Assembly (NCBI RefSeq): GCF_001700325.1 | Contig: NZ_MATO01000015.1 | Span: forward strand, 1-64,000 | Source: Caryophanon latum | GTDB lineage: Bacteria > Bacillota > Bacilli > Bacillales_A > Planococcaceae | DNA: 64,000 nucleotides | Direction: 5' to 3' | Shown: positions 46,139-57,251 of the stretch, in pieces | How the letters are laid out: the number at the start of each line of letters is the position of its first letter | Position numbering within the stretch: the first letter of the stretch is position 1 | The notes under the pieces: model-generated | The model's input: only the letters and a program-made list of their open reading frames with translations | Databases searched by the model: none | Told to the model about the DNA's origin: nothing | Made by a program: the position numbers and the translations under genes

Positions 46139-47893
46139 ATGAGTTTTAAAAATAATCCATTATTAACGCGAATTGCAGTCGGCTTTGTAGCAATTGTTAC
46201 CGTGCTTGTTGTCGTGATTGGAGCAACGTTAATTTGGGCGACGAATTCGATCGTTCAATATTCTTATATGGAAAAAGCAACATTAACAGCGCAAGAGCTC
46301 GTGCAAAATATTGACGTTTCCGCATATGAGCAGCTTGCGAAAAATCCTGAGGAAAATGCTCTTTATTATGAGCTACAAGAGCAGCTAACGCTCATGTTAG
46401 AACATAATCCGATTACATACATTTATGTAGCGGGACCGCCAAAAGAAGGTGAAGAGCATGCGACGACATTAGTCGATGCTGGGGATTTAAATTCAGGTGA
46501 TACATATGCGATTGGTGAGCCAATTGATGGTGTGTATTACGATAAAATTGTTAGCGAGTTTGAAAAGGCAGGCTCGTTTTCAGAGTATGATTATATGGAG
46601 GAGTTTGGCGATTTAATTTCATCTTACGTACCGCTTGAAAATAAAAACGGCGAAGTGTTTGCGCTGCTCGGTGTCGATGATTCACTCGTATCGATGAGCA
46701 GTATTCAAAAGCGGGCATTAGAGGCGCTCATGCCGGTTGTATTAACGATAATTGTTGTGTTAAGTGCGGTCATTATGGCATGTTTAGGTTTGTATTTATA
46801 CAACCTGCTTTCCCCAATTAGTTCAATGCGTGAAGCGACGTTTAGTTTACAAAAAGGTGATTTACGTACGGCTGAAAATACGATAGCATCTGTAAACTTA
46901 TCAAAAAATACGAGCATTACGTTATTTGGGCGCACATATCATTTAGCGATTACAGCGTTAAAAGGAATGATTCAGCGGCTGTACCGCGTAGGTGGGGACG
47001 TAACGAACGCGACAGATGCGATGAACGATGTAGCGAACACAATTGAAACGTCAACAGCACAGCTCGGTGATAGCATGACGATGATCAACAATCAAGTACA
47101 GCATCAGCATAAGTTATCAGCAAACATGCTTCAATCGATGGATACGATGTCGCAGCAAATTACGACGATTACGACAGAAGTACAAAAAGCGGTTACGCAT
47201 TTACATGAAACGGCGCAATTAATCGAACGCAGCACGCACCATACCGCCTCTGTTTCAACAAATGTACAGCATATGAGCGCTACTGTTGAAGCGACTGCTC
47301 ATGATGTTGAAACGTTAGGTGAGCGTTACCGCGACATTGAAGCGATTGTCGATGTCATTCAAGGTGTTGCTGATCAAACGAACTTGCTTGCACTGAATGC
47401 GTCGATCGAAGCAGCACGAGCAGGCGAGCACGGTAAAGGGTTTACAGTCGTTGCCGAGGAAGTGAAAAAGCTAGCCCAGCAAACGAAGCATTCAACAGAT
47501 GATATTCGTCAGCACATTGATCGCTTCAAGGAAATGACGGAAACGGTGTTAACGAATATGCAAAGCACGACGACGCAAGTAACGAAAGGCGCTGAGGAAG
47601 TACAATCTATTAGCGAGGAGCTTTCTCACATTTTAGTGGAGACAGATCACGTTATGCAAAATGTGCAAAGTGTTGTGCAAACGACTGAGACGATTCAGCA
47701 AACGGCAAAGGATGTTAGCCGCTCGATTACGGAGTCCACTGCTGCTGGTGAAGTTGTTGTGACGAGCTTACAAGATGTACACAACACGTCGCTTTTACAG
47801 CAGCAAACTGTCGAGAAGTTACATGAAACGTGCGAGCAGTTAACAGAGACTGTGAAGCTGTTTGAGGAAACGCTTCAGCAATATAAAGTGTAG
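46139..47893 (+). CDS. Membrane chemoreceptor
   Basis: A 584-residue methyl-accepting protein. TM1 is at about 14-34; the outer domain (35-190) contains [20 protein letters not shown] and [20 protein letters not shown], a single-Cache-like pattern; TM2 is at about 196-220; a degenerate HAMP follows; the tip reads [20 protein letters not shown]. The ribosome site is weak (AGAGATGAG). The family A element ends 42 bases upstream of the start and may have changed its control. Confidence 0.87.
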   Translation: MSFKNNPLLTRIAVGFVAIVTVLVVVIGATLIWATNSIVQYSYMEKATLTAQELVQNIDVSAYEQLAKNPEENALYYELQEQLTLMLEHNPITYIYVAGPPKEGEEHATTLVDAGDLNSGDTYAIGEPIDGVYYDKIVSEFEKAGSFSEYDYMEEFGDLISSYVPLENKNGEVFALLGVDDSLVSMSSIQKRALEALMPVVLTIIVVLSAVIMACLGLYLYNLLSPISSMREATFSLQKGDLRTAENTIASVNLSKNTSITLFGRTYHLAITALKGMIQRLYRVGGDVTNATDAMNDVANTIETSTAQLGDSMTMINNQVQHQHKLSANMLQSMDTMSQQITTITTEVQKAVTHLHETAQLIERSTHHTASVSTNVQHMSATVEATAHDVETLGERYRDIEAIVDVIQGVADQTNLLALNASIEAARAGEHGKGFTVVAEEVKKLAQQTKHSTDDIRQHIDRFKEMTETVLTNMQSTTTQVTKGAEEVQSISEELSHILVETDHVMQNVQSVVQTTETIQQTAKDVSRSITESTAAGEVVVTSLQDVHNTSLLQQQTVEKLHETCEQLTETVKLFEETLQQYKV

Positions 47894-47907
47894 TCATAGT
47901 TGGTACA

Positions 47908-47950
47908 AAAAAAGCGTTCTTGGAAAAGTTTTTTCCGAGAACGCTTTTTT
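47908..47950 (+). terminator. Bidirectional terminator
   Basis: AAAAGCGTTCT-GG pairs with CC-AGAACGCTTTT around a loop of A and T; it serves the receptor and the convergent DUF2254 gene. Confidence 0.85.
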
Positions 47951-47963
47951 GCTATAGCTCGAT

Positions 47964-49220
47964 TTACGAAGCGGTAATTTTTTCAAACGTTTGTTGTAAA
48001 TATTTTTTGTCGAGCGTGTCACGGAAGTTCGGTTCAACCCGTTTATACACATGTGTCGCAAATTGCTCCACTGCCTCTGCGTTGTGTGGCGAGGCGGCGC
48101 GTTTCATCGTATAAAAGCCGTCGAACAAGGCGAGCATGACCGAAATTTCGTTTTCAGCTGCAGGTATAATTTGGTTGTAGGCGTAATAGAGCTCCTCTTC
48201 CGTCGATGGTACGGTGTAAATGAGGTTGTTTGCCTCTTTACCTGCTGAGACGAATTGTCCGTCCGCCTGTAGCAACTCCGCCATTAACACGCTTAGCTTG
48301 CGAATGCAATGAATCGCATTGTTTAAGTCCGCTTTGCCAGGTGGTAAACTTTTTAACGTAATGTCAATGAGCTGAGACGTATGGTATTTATAATCAATTG
48401 CTGGAATTTTTGCATCTTGAATGACGAAATAGTCGCCTGTATGAAGTTCATCCTGCTCTTTCTCCGCATATAACGTCGCAATGACAGCCCCCTCTACCGT
48501 AAATTGCCCAATGCGCGTATGAATTTTTACGACGCCATCAAATGGGCGAATCGCTTTAGCGAGCTCCTCGTAATGAATCGCACTAACATAACCAGTTGCA
48601 TGTGCACGAAGCGGTACTTCAAGCGCAGCAACTTGTGGCGTCGTATCCGCAAACTGTTGGCGTGCTTGCACTTCTACGCGAATAAGCTCGAGTGCCTCCT
48701 CAAAAATATCTTTAATTAAATTCGTGCTTTGGACGCCGTATAAAATTTGCTGCACGAATCGTACGAAGAAGGCAACGCAAACGAGCGCATACACGACGCC
48801 GACAGAGCCTGCAATTACGTAGTCGTGTTCATACGTCTCGCGCATAAATAATAGAGCTGTCACCGCATAGAAGAAGCCACCGATGAAAATGCCGAGTACT
48901 TTAAGGACAATATCCGATTTAACGAAATCATCGATCGTACTTGCTGTGTAGTTGCTTGAGTAAAAGTTGACGATCGTCATAATTGTCGAAAACGTAAATA
49001 CGGTCATTGATAAAAGGGCACCTGCGAGGGCAGATAAAATCGTCGTCGCTAAGCCTACTTTCGTTAAAAAAATAGACGGTATGTATTGCTCGGCAGATAA
49101 TGTACCTGTGTCAATTAAGATGACAATACTTAAAATGATGCATGAAATGAGCATGTACTGCAATGTAATGACCCACGTCTTATTATTAAAGATGAGGATT
49201 GAGAATTTTTTCCACATCAT
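47964..49220 (-). CDS. DUF2254 family membrane protein
   Basis: A 418-residue protein with four N-terminal membrane segments (about 18-40, 57-80, 105-130, 138-160) and a long soluble C-terminal domain. The segment ALSMTVFTFSTIMTIVNFYS is characteristic of DUF2254. GAGGAGGTG precedes the start. Function unknown. Confidence 0.85.
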   Translation of the reverse strand: MMWKKFSILIFNNKTWVITLQYMLISCIILSIVILIDTGTLSAEQYIPSIFLTKVGLATTILSALAGALLSMTVFTFSTIMTIVNFYSSNYTASTIDDFVKSDIVLKVLGIFIGGFFYAVTALLFMRETYEHDYVIAGSVGVVYALVCVAFFVRFVQQILYGVQSTNLIKDIFEEALELIRVEVQARQQFADTTPQVAALEVPLRAHATGYVSAIHYEELAKAIRPFDGVVKIHTRIGQFTVEGAVIATLYAEKEQDELHTGDYFVIQDAKIPAIDYKYHTSQLIDITLKSLPPGKADLNNAIHCIRKLSVLMAELLQADGQFVSAGKEANNLIYTVPSTEEELYYAYNQIIPAAENEISVMLALFDGFYTMKRAASPHNAEAVEQFATHVYKRVEPNFRDTLDKKYLQQTFEKITAS

Positions 49221-49739
49221 AACACCTCCTCATTCGTTTATAACCACATTTCTATAGATTGAAACGTTTCAGTGAAAACCGGTGCGCCGTTGTAAGCTAG
49301 CATTAACGCATATATGTTGTTTAAAACGAAGTCTGTTCATTAGCTTTTTTATACGATGAAATCTATTGTTTTTAGCAACAAATTGGAAATAATGCTGCAA
49401 GTTATGCCGAGCCCGAAGAAAGCGAGCCGCAATACGCGAACGACTAATCGACAGACTTGGAAAAAATTTTCGTGTACATATGCTGTGACATATAGATGGA
49501 ACGTATACAGAGTCATGTTGTCATACATTTTTATGAAATCGTCATAAAGATGAAGTATGCAACATGTCGGCAATATATGTGAAGAAAGCGCCATCATGAT
49601 AAATAGCGTAGCGCAAAAAAATAATAAAACGGTGAAATCGCATCAAATTCATGTGATGATTTACAGTTTTTGTACTGCGTGTTATATTTTCTCACATAAA
49701 GCACGTAGGTCTTTTTACTTGAAAAAAGAGGTGACGTTT
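49221..49739. other. Intergenic region with repeat remnants
   Basis: A family A 5'-end remnant lies at about 49285-49330 (TTGTAAGCTAGCATTAACGC) and a diverged family B copy at about 49330-49460 (GTCTGTTCATTAGC to AATCGACAGACTTGG). The open frame extending to 49557 in the receptor's phase has no ribosome site. GTAGCGCAAAAAA occurs at 49605, similar to a motif near other receptors. Confidence 0.55.
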
Positions 49740-51845
49740 ATGATGAAGAGGAAAAGTATTGTCATGAAGCTATCGTTAACGATGATCGTTTCATTTTTAT
49801 TGCTATTTACAATTTTTAATGTCATTACAAATCGCATTGCGTATACAGAAGGGCAACAAACAGGTGAACAGCTGATTGCGCAGTCGACGCAAAAAACAGC
49901 AGCTGAAGTCGGGCTATATATCGAAAACCTTATGACAGCGATGCGTGCAGATAGCGAGCTGTTGTTAGCACAGCTAGAAGATAATCGTTTATCGTCGGAG
50001 CTTTTACTAAACTATAAGAGCCGAACGCTACCGTATTATGAAGGCGTTGTTAGCTATTCGATGATGCTGCAGCAGTCTCGCTTTGCACAAATTAGCGAGC
50101 CGCACAAGCAATACGTAACAGCACAAGGCTATTTTGCGGCGCAGCTCGTAGCGAAGCAAAACAGCGTAACGATTGTGCCAATCGAGGAAACAGTGGCGAT
50201 GACTGAAGAAGCGTACGCCGAAGCGATGGCAATCGACGTACCTGTTATTAGCGAGCCGCATACAGTAACGGTAGACGGACAGGAGCAGCGCGTCATTACT
50301 ATTGCGCACCCCGTCGTATTAAATGGTGAAGTCGTTGCTGTTTCGATGACGCATGTTGCAACCGATTATTTAAACAGTATTATTGAGCGCAACATTCCGG
50401 CTGGAGCGATTCAGCGCGTGACGACGGAAACGGGTGAAATTATTGTCGATACGAACAACCCACAAATTGAGGCTGGTGACACGTTGCTTCATTACGTGCC
50501 AGATGGTCAGCAAGTAGTCGACACAGTCGCAAGCGGTAACGAGGTCGATATGTACGTGTACGCGCCGACGTTTGATGAGGAGGCGTACGGTTTATTCATT
50601 CCAGCGCACATCGGACAGCATCATCAAGTATTCATTGTGCAAACGTTTATTCCGCTATCGGTTGTAATGGCGAGCTTTTACACTACGTTACAACTATCAG
50701 CTATTTCAGCAGGGTTGATGGCAATCTTAATTGCACTCGTAATGTTCATCGCAATTCGTCGTCAGTTAAAGCCAATTGCGCACCTAGAGCATGCGTTAAC
50801 CGAGGCAGCAAACGGCGATTTAACGACAGAAATTGACGAAACGCGCGTAGCAAACGATGAAATTGGGCTCGTTAGTAAAAGTTACAACACGATGCGCGCG
50901 CAAGTACATAGCATCGTGCAGCAAGTCGCAAAACAGGCGCAAAAGGTAGAGGAAGAAAGCGAGCAAGCGCGCAACGGTATGGAGGCAGTGTCAGCATCAA
51001 GCGAGGAAATGACAAAGGCTATTCAAGAAGTGGCGATCGGTGCGCAAACACAGGCGACGCATTTAGATACAGCGAGCCGCGAGATGAATACGTTTAGCAC
51101 GAAAATTGATGAGTTATATAGCGTAGCAGAGCACATGTTACAAAGCGTGCAGCAATCGGTTGAGCAAGTGCAGCACGGTAACGCACAGCTAGAGCAGCTT
51201 CATGCGGACAATGAGGAGACGAACAACGGCAACCGCGCAATGGAGCAACAAATGCACGCGTTAACCGAGCACATTTCATTAATCGATGCGGTTATGCTGT
51301 CGATTCAAGGCATTACGGAGCAGACGAACTTGCTTGCGCTAAACGCGTCAATCGAAGCAGCACGCGCAGGCGAGCACGGAAAAGGGTTTGCGGTTGTCGC
51401 AGAGGAAGTTCGCAAGCTAGCAGAGCAGTCTCGTCGTGAAACGGAGCACGTGCAACAAATTGTGAGCAACATTTTACACGAATCAGCGCAGACGAAAATG
51501 CTTGTGTACAACAATTCAACGATTTTAAAGCAACAAACGAAGTCGGTTATAAGCACGAAAGATTCATTCGCGCTACAAATGCACTGCATGGATAAAGTCG
51601 AGCGCCATATTCAAACGTTTATGGAGGAGCTTGCTTACATCGTGCAAGAGAAGGAGAAAGTCGTCGCGAATTTACAAAACGTCGCCGCTATTTCGGAGCA
51701 GTCGACTGCAAGCGCCGAGGAAATGACAGCTAACGCGGAAGCACAAATGTACGAGATGGTAAAAATTATGTCGCTCGTGCAACGTCTCCATAGCGTATCA
51801 ACAACGTTAAAAAAGGAAGTATCATTTTTTAAAACGACAGCGTAA
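49740..51845 (+). CDS. Membrane chemoreceptor with double-Cache sensor
   Basis: A 701-residue methyl-accepting protein. TM1 is at about 11-31; a large outer domain (32-312) fits dCache ([35 protein letters not shown]); TM2 is at about 318-340; HAMP follows ([15 protein letters not shown]); the signalling hairpin has the tip [23 protein letters not shown] 49740 or 49743 follows AGAGGTGA. Ligand probably a small organic compound; unknown. Confidence 0.88.
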   Translation: MMKRKSIVMKLSLTMIVSFLLLFTIFNVITNRIAYTEGQQTGEQLIAQSTQKTAAEVGLYIENLMTAMRADSELLLAQLEDNRLSSELLLNYKSRTLPYYEGVVSYSMMLQQSRFAQISEPHKQYVTAQGYFAAQLVAKQNSVTIVPIEETVAMTEEAYAEAMAIDVPVISEPHTVTVDGQEQRVITIAHPVVLNGEVVAVSMTHVATDYLNSIIERNIPAGAIQRVTTETGEIIVDTNNPQIEAGDTLLHYVPDGQQVVDTVASGNEVDMYVYAPTFDEEAYGLFIPAHIGQHHQVFIVQTFIPLSVVMASFYTTLQLSAISAGLMAILIALVMFIAIRRQLKPIAHLEHALTEAANGDLTTEIDETRVANDEIGLVSKSYNTMRAQVHSIVQQVAKQAQKVEEESEQARNGMEAVSASSEEMTKAIQEVAIGAQTQATHLDTASREMNTFSTKIDELYSVAEHMLQSVQQSVEQVQHGNAQLEQLHADNEETNNGNRAMEQQMHALTEHISLIDAVMLSIQGITEQTNLLALNASIEAARAGEHGKGFAVVAEEVRKLAEQSRRETEHVQQIVSNILHESAQTKMLVYNNSTILKQQTKSVISTKDSFALQMHCMDKVERHIQTFMEELAYIVQEKEKVVANLQNVAAISEQSTASAEEMTANAEAQMYEMVKIMSLVQRLHSVSTTLKKEVSFFKTTA

Positions 51846-51848
51846 GTT

Positions 51849-51892
51849 CAGCTGTGCTAAACGTCGAATGGACGATTAGCGCAGCTTTTTTA
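51849..51892 (+). terminator. Intrinsic terminator
   Basis: AGCTGTGCTAA-CGTC pairs with GACGATTAGCGCAGCT, followed by T's. Confidence 0.8.
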
Positions 51893-52237
51893 TGGAAAAC
51901 TTACGGTGGAATTACTCGTAGTAAGACGTGATACCAAACGATTTGCTATCCAATTAATTGTAATTTTATGCGTTTATGTATGAAAAACTGTACAATGTGT
52001 ATAAAATATTACGAATAAATAGAAATGCTCTTTCAAGCTATTTATATCTACTACGTGTGAATATTTGCTATCAATTAGGTGGAAAGTATATAATTTTATT
52101 AGAGGCGATGAATGAATTAGTATCGTTGTTTGTATACTAAATTCAAAATGAACAGACGATGAAGCATCACGTTCTACTTATGTAATGTGTGCCAAATTTT
52201 TTATGGAGGTGAATCCCTTATTTTAAAGGGGAACTGA
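51893..52237. other. Leader region of the CNNM-type gene
   Basis: About 340 bases, AT-rich, with no gene. I looked for a magnesium-type riboswitch and saw no conserved core. Its last 35 bases hold the translation-control hairpin described separately. Confidence 0.5.
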
Positions 52238-52240
52238 TTG
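52205..52240 (+). promoter_or_regulatory. Ribosome-site hairpin before the first CNNM gene
   Basis: GGAGGTGA at 52205 is followed by CCCTT (52215-52219), which can pair with AAGGG (52226-52230). That AAGGGG is the only ribosome site correctly spaced for TTG 52238. The paralog has the same order: GGAGGTGA at 53596, CCCTT, AAGGG at 53611, TTG 53622. Conservation between paralogs suggests translational control. Confidence 0.5.
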
Positions 52241-53578
52241 GACATAAACACCATTGTAAACATTATTTTATTAATTATCTTTTTAGCATTAACGGCGTTT
52301 TTCGTAGCGTCGGAGTTTGCGGTCGTCAAAGTGCGTACGTCGCGTTTAGACCAACTCATTTTAGAAGGCAATAAACGAGCGGTGACGGCGAAAAAAGTAG
52401 CGACCGATTTAGATTACTACTTATCTGCATGTCAGCTCGGTATTACCGTAACGGCGCTCGGGCTCGGTGCATTTACAAAGCCGTACGTTAAAGAGCTTAT
52501 GTACCCGATTTTTCATTGGCTGAACGTATCGGACACTGTTGCTTCTGCATCGGCGTACGTTATCTCATTATTGATCGTCAGCTATTTACACGTCGTAATT
52601 GGCGAAATGGCACCAAAGACGCTCGCGATTCAGTTTTCAGAAAAGCTGACGTTAATGCTTGCGCCACCGCTTTACGTGTTTGGTAAAGTGATGTATCCGT
52701 TCATTCAAGCGTTAAACGGCACATCTCGTTTATTGCTTCGTGGCTTCGGTGTACAAGCAGCAGGGCATGAGCAGGCGTATTCGGAGGAAGAGCTAAAAAT
52801 CATTATGGCGCAAAGCTTCCAAGGCGGTGCGATTGACCAAACCGAGCTACAATATTTAGAAAACGTTTTCTCATTCGATGAGCGTGTTGCTAAAGACATT
52901 ATGGTACCTCGAACAGATTTAATCGTCATCGATAAAGATATGGCATATGAGGAAATTATTCATATTTTAGATGAGCACAACTATACGCGTTACCCAGTAG
53001 TAGAAGATGGTGATAAAGATAAAATTATTGGCATCGTTAACGCGAAAAAGCTGCTTAGCCATATTGTGAGCAATAAGGAAGCGCGTTTGGAAGAATACGT
53101 GCGCAGCGTTCCATACGTCGTTGAAGTCACGAGCATTCAAGATGCGCTACTGAAAATGCAGCAGGCGAAAGTGCATATGACGGTCGTAATTGATGAATAC
53201 GGCGGCACGTCAGGTGTCTTAACGATGGAAGACGTATTAGAGGAGCTTGTCGGTGAAATTCGTGACGAGTTTGATGACGATGAAGTTGATGAAATTCGCA
53301 AAACGGCTGATTATGAATATATCGTTAGTGGTCGTGTTATTTTAGATGAGCTAGAAGATCGCTTCGGTTTGGAATTTGACGACCGCGAAGATATCGACAC
53401 AATTGGTGGTTGGATGCAGCATAAAAATATCGACATAGTGGAAGTCGGCAGTGAAATTATTCATGGTGAGCATACGTGGGTTATTGCGGCAATGGATAAC
53501 CATCAAGTGAAGGAAGTTTTATTTAAGCAATATGTAAACAAAAAAGAAATCGACGACATCGAAATTGACGAGCTGTAA
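52238..53578 (+). CDS. CNNM/HlyC-type membrane protein
   Basis: A 446-residue protein of the CNNM/CorC family, linked to Mg2+ efflux or homeostasis. An N-terminal DUF21 (CNNM) membrane domain covers 1-200 (ACQLGITVTALGLGAFTKPY, HVVIGEMAPKTLAIQ); two CBS domains cover about 215-340 (MVPRTDLIVID, DEYGGTSGVLTMEDVLEEL); the C-terminal CorC_HlyC domain covers about 355-435 (GRVILDELEDRFGLEF). It starts at TTG 52238. The next gene is a shortened paralog. Confidence 0.9.
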   Translation: MDINTIVNIILLIIFLALTAFFVASEFAVVKVRTSRLDQLILEGNKRAVTAKKVATDLDYYLSACQLGITVTALGLGAFTKPYVKELMYPIFHWLNVSDTVASASAYVISLLIVSYLHVVIGEMAPKTLAIQFSEKLTLMLAPPLYVFGKVMYPFIQALNGTSRLLLRGFGVQAAGHEQAYSEEELKIIMAQSFQGGAIDQTELQYLENVFSFDERVAKDIMVPRTDLIVIDKDMAYEEIIHILDEHNYTRYPVVEDGDKDKIIGIVNAKKLLSHIVSNKEARLEEYVRSVPYVVEVTSIQDALLKMQQAKVHMTVVIDEYGGTSGVLTMEDVLEELVGEIRDEFDDDEVDEIRKTADYEYIVSGRVILDELEDRFGLEFDDREDIDTIGGWMQHKNIDIVEVGSEIIHGEHTWVIAAMDNHQVKEVLFKQYVNKKEIDDIEIDEL

Positions 53579-53621
53579 CGTCGTTTTTACTTATTGGAGG
53601 TGAACCCTTTAAGGGATATCA

Positions 53622-54692
53622 TTGGACAGTATAATACTTATTAACTTAATTCTTGTAGCAATTTTCATCATTCTTACCGCGTTCTTTGTAGGCGCAGAGT
53701 TTGCGATTTTAAAGGTGCGTATGTCACGTCTCGACCAGCTCATTTCAGAAGGCAATAAAAAAGCGGTCATCGCGAAAAAAGTGACGAAAGATTTAGATTA
53801 TTATTTATCTGCATGTCAGCTCGGCATTACCGTGACGGCGTTAATTTTAGGTGCGCTCGGTGAACCGACTGTCGCCAAAATGCTTGAGCCGTTAATGGAG
53901 CGCTTTGACGTGCCAGAAGCAGTTGCAACGGCATTATCATATAGTTTATCACTAGCTATCGTGACGTTTTTACATGTCGTATTAGGCGAACTTGCACCGA
54001 AAACGCTTGCCATTCAGTACTCAGAAAAAATGACGCTATTACTCGCACCACCACTTTATTGGTTCGGTATGATTACGCGTCCGTTCATTCGTGCGTTAAA
54101 TGGTTCAGCTCGTTTATTACTGAAGCTATTTGGTGTGAAACCAGCAGGACATGATACGGTATTTTCAGAAGATGAGCTAAAGCTTATTGTGACGCAAAGC
54201 TATGAAGGTGGCGAAATTAACCAAACCGAGCTAGCGTATTTAGAAAACATTTTCGCCTTCGATGAGCGTAGTTTGAGTGAAATTATGATTCCCCGCGCGG
54301 ATATGATTACACTTGAGAAGCATTTACCGTTAAAGGAAATGCTGCATATTATCGACGAGCAGGAATATACGCGCTACCCAGTAACTGATCAAGGCAGCGG
54401 AGTAACAGGCTTTATAGGTTTCATTAATACGAAGGAAATGTTAACCGATATTGCGGCAGGTCGCGTCAATGCAGTAGATGAATTTATTCATGATATTCCA
54501 CGCTTTAAAGGCACGATGTCGATTAAAGATGTGTTTTTGAAAATGCAGCAAACACGCACGCATATGGCACTCGTAACGGACGAAAAAGGTGTCACAATCG
54601 GTCTTGTCACGATGGAGGATATTTTAACCGAAATTGTTGGTGACATTGAGGAAGAGGAAGACGGCGACGGTACATCAGCTGTGCTAACATAA
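53622..54692 (+). CDS. CNNM/HlyC-type paralog lacking the C-terminal domain
   Basis: A 356-residue paralog of the preceding protein, with the same DUF21 domain (ACQLGITVTALILGALGEPT) and CBS pair (MIPRADMITLEK, VTMEDILTEIVGD). It stops after EEEEDGDGTSAV, so the CorC_HlyC domain is absent. The stop is followed at once by a proper terminator, so this is a stable short form rather than a fresh truncation. Starts at TTG 53622, 44 bases after the first gene; likely co-transcribed and possibly heterodimeric with it. Confidence 0.88.
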   Translation: MDSIILINLILVAIFIILTAFFVGAEFAILKVRMSRLDQLISEGNKKAVIAKKVTKDLDYYLSACQLGITVTALILGALGEPTVAKMLEPLMERFDVPEAVATALSYSLSLAIVTFLHVVLGELAPKTLAIQYSEKMTLLLAPPLYWFGMITRPFIRALNGSARLLLKLFGVKPAGHDTVFSEDELKLIVTQSYEGGEINQTELAYLENIFAFDERSLSEIMIPRADMITLEKHLPLKEMLHIIDEQEYTRYPVTDQGSGVTGFIGFINTKEMLTDIAAGRVNAVDEFIHDIPRFKGTMSIKDVFLKMQQTRTHMALVTDEKGVTIGLVTMEDILTEIVGDIEEEEDGDGTSAVLT

Positions 54693-54736
54693 AAAAATGG
54701 CGATGAAAAAGGATTCCTTTTTCATCGCCATTTTGA
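54692..54736 (+). terminator. Bidirectional terminator
   Basis: AAAATGGCGATGAAAAAGGA pairs with TCCTTTTTCATCGCCATTTT, a near-perfect 20-base stem. Confidence 0.9.
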
Positions 54737-54754
54737 TTTATACAATCAGGTCTG

Positions 54755-56713
54755 TTATAAAATAAATCGTTTTACGGCAACGTCTAACTCCTGTGCTACA
54801 CGGTTTAAGTTTGCCGAAGCATCTTCAATTTGTGCAAGCGCGATAGACGATTGACCAGCAGAAGCAGATACTTCCTCTGCAACGGATGCATTTTCTTGTG
54901 CTTGACCTGTTAGCTGTTGTGTTGCGGCATGGACTTGTTGTAGAGCAGCGGCCATTTGCTGAGCAGAAGCGGCGATCGACTCGATACGCGGTGTCATATG
55001 CTGCGTACTTTGTAAAATCGTTTCAAATTTAATAGACGTTTCTTTTGTGATATCGATACCAGATGCTACTTCGACGTTTGCGCGCTCCATAAACTGTACC
55101 GATTGAGCTGTATCTTGCTGTACCGCTGTAATTAATGATGCGATTTGCGCTGTTGATGCTTGAGAGCTTTCAGCAAGCTTACGAACTTCATCCGCTACGA
55201 CTGCGAAGCCTTTACCGTGTTCGCCTGCGCGTGCTGCTTCAATTGAGGCATTTAACGCAAGTAAATTCGTTTGTTCGGAAATCGAGCTAATGACATCTAA
55301 AATCGAGCCAATTTCTTTCGTTCGGTCGTATAACGTACGAATTTTTTCATCTGTTAACGATACGGACTGCTGAATAGACGACATTTGCGATACTGTTTGT
55401 GAAATCGAATTGCTACCTTCTACTGCAAGTAATGTTGCTTGCTGAGACAAGTCTAGCACTTCATTTGTATGATCAGCCGTTTCTGAAATGTTTTCAGCAA
55501 TCGTTGAAATTGTTGAAATCGTTTCGTCAATCATCGACGACTGAGCATCAGTATTTTGCGAAATTTGCTTCATCGCTACGCTAATTTGCTGAGATGCAGC
55601 CATCGATTCAGCTGTGCTATTTGATAAAAGCTGGGCGGCACCTTTTACTTCTGTTGAGTTAGTTGAAGCTTCCTGTACAAGCTTTGCAATATTTGTTTTC
55701 ATCTCATTGAATGAATGTGATAAGCTACCGATTTCATCGTTTGTATGAATGTTCACATGCGACGTTAAATCGCCTTTGCTCATTTTTTCCGTTGCCTCTT
55801 TTAATTCGCTAATAGGGCGTATGATAGAACGAATAAAGAAGTACATCGAAATAATGCCGCAAATGAGGAATACATTAATAATTAAAGCGATTAACATACG
55901 CGTTGAAGAGGCAGCTGCTTTTGCTTCAGAGAAAAACGTTGTGCCAACAATTTTCCAACTCGTTGCTTCGTTCGTTACGCTAATCACTGTTTTTTCATCA
56001 TCTTCAAACGTTGTAGACGCTTGTGCATACACCGCTTCTACAAACGGCTCTGTTGCCTCGGTGCCACTTTCCACATGTGGTGACGTAATGTATAAGCCAG
56101 ATGTATCGAGCAATGACACATAACCATTTTCACCGATTTCGACAGCATTCGCCACGTCAGCTAACGTTTGTAAGCTTAAATCGATACCAAGTACACCCGA
56201 TTTATCATCTAACTGCTTAGCGATAGTTACAATTAGCTCACCTGTACTTGATGAAATGTAAGGTGCTGTTACGATCGGTTCATCTGATTCGGCTGCGCTC
56301 ATATACCATGGGCGAACACGTGGATCGTAGTCGCTAGCATATTCGAACGTAGGCATGCGAACCATATCGCCCTCTGCAGAACCGATATAAGCCATTAATG
56401 TTTCTGGGTGCAATTCTAAGTAGTTATGAAGTGTGGCACGAATTCTCGCGCTATTTGGCTCATCTAACATATCCTTTGAAAACTGTGCGGCGAAATAATT
56501 AACGTCATGAATTTTAGGAGTAATGACATCATTAATTTGCTTATTTAATAGCTGTAAACTCGTTTGTGTTGACTTTACTTGCTCTTCTTTAATATTTTTG
56601 ACGATGCTTTCATAAGCAACGATGCCAAGAATTAGAGAAGGAATCATTAAAAATAGTAATAATATTAAAATTAATTTTCTTCCTAAAGAAGGCTTTAACA
56701 ATCGTTCTTTCAT
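54755..56713 (-). CDS. Membrane chemoreceptor with double-Cache sensor
   Basis: A 652-residue methyl-accepting protein. TM1 is at about 13-33; the outer domain (35-278) is dCache, with the amino-acid-sensor pattern [12 protein letters not shown], then [19 protein letters not shown] and [11 protein letters not shown]2 is at about 281-303; HAMP follows ([17 protein letters not shown]); the tip reads [25 protein letters not shown] precedes ATG 56713. Amino-acid sensing is plausible from the Cache motif. TATAGCGC lies upstream at 56804-56811. Confidence 0.9.
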   Translation of the reverse strand: MKERLLKPSLGRKLILILLLFLMIPSLILGIVAYESIVKNIKEEQVKSTQTSLQLLNKQINDVITPKIHDVNYFAAQFSKDMLDEPNSARIRATLHNYLELHPETLMAYIGSAEGDMVRMPTFEYASDYDPRVRPWYMSAAESDEPIVTAPYISSSTGELIVTIAKQLDDKSGVLGIDLSLQTLADVANAVEIGENGYVSLLDTSGLYITSPHVESGTEATEPFVEAVYAQASTTFEDDEKTVISVTNEATSWKIVGTTFFSEAKAAASSTRMLIALIINVFLICGIISMYFFIRSIIRPISELKEATEKMSKGDLTSHVNIHTNDEIGSLSHSFNEMKTNIAKLVQEASTNSTEVKGAAQLLSNSTAESMAASQQISVAMKQISQNTDAQSSMIDETISTISTIAENISETADHTNEVLDLSQQATLLAVEGSNSISQTVSQMSSIQQSVSLTDEKIRTLYDRTKEIGSILDVISSISEQTNLLALNASIEAARAGEHGKGFAVVADEVRKLAESSQASTAQIASLITAVQQDTAQSVQFMERANVEVASGIDITKETSIKFETILQSTQHMTPRIESIAASAQQMAAALQQVHAATQQLTGQAQENASVAEEVSASAGQSSIALAQIEDASANLNRVAQELDVAVKRFIL

Positions 56714-57118
56714 TTAACGTGCTCCTTTATCGTTGTATGTATTGAATTTAGTGCTAATATCCTTGAAATGTATTAGTGAATTACACTAAAAGCATAGTGT
56801 GATTATAGCGCAAAAGTAGCATCTACACATTAAAAAAATTATAAATGCATAAATTTCCATCAAAAGCAGTTATCAAGGTTAACACATCATTTTTTTGTCA
56901 CAGAAATTGAAATGAGTCAAGCAAGCGCTATAAATTTTTTTGAGATATGTCGAAATTTGCGGTAATTTTGTTTAAAGGGGTGTATGTAAAAACTACTGTA
57001 CCTTCATTTTTATCATAAAATGCAAACGATTTCAAAGTATTCTGCAATTGGGAAAACATTGTAAAATCAAGCTTTGTGCCCATTTTGTGAAAAAAGTTAC
57101 TCGTAAGTATTAAAAAGT

Positions 57119-57147
57119 TTGAAAAAAATGTGAACGTGGTATATAAT
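57119..57147 (+). promoter_or_regulatory. Sigma-A-type promoter
   Basis: TTGAAA (57119-57124), a 17-base spacer and TATAAT (57142-57147), an excellent match. It would give a leader of about 100 bases before the small membrane protein. Confidence 0.75.
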
Positions 57148-57160
57148 AAGTACAACAAGA

Positions 57161-57193
57161 AAATCACTTAAAGTACAAAAAAGGTGATTTTTT
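57161..57193 (+). promoter_or_regulatory. Terminator-like hairpin in the leader of the small membrane protein
   Basis: AAATCAC pairs with GTGATTT followed by six T's in total, only about 10 bases into the transcript. It is positioned to act as an attenuator, or else the promoter belongs to a very short RNA. Confidence 0.45.
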
Positions 57194-57251
57194 AACAATA
57201 TCACACACGTTTTGGCGAGCACGATCATACTTACTTTAGGGGGCGTTTAGA

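Noticed and set aside
51893-52237. Possible Mg2+ riboswitch (M-box or similar) before the CNNM gene
   Set aside because: No conserved riboswitch core or terminator is recognisable; only the short ribosome-site hairpin is supported.
54747-54756. CAGGTCTGTT, identical to the start of family B elements
   Set aside because: Only ten bases match and no element body follows; it abuts a receptor gene stop. Could be a scar but cannot be supported.
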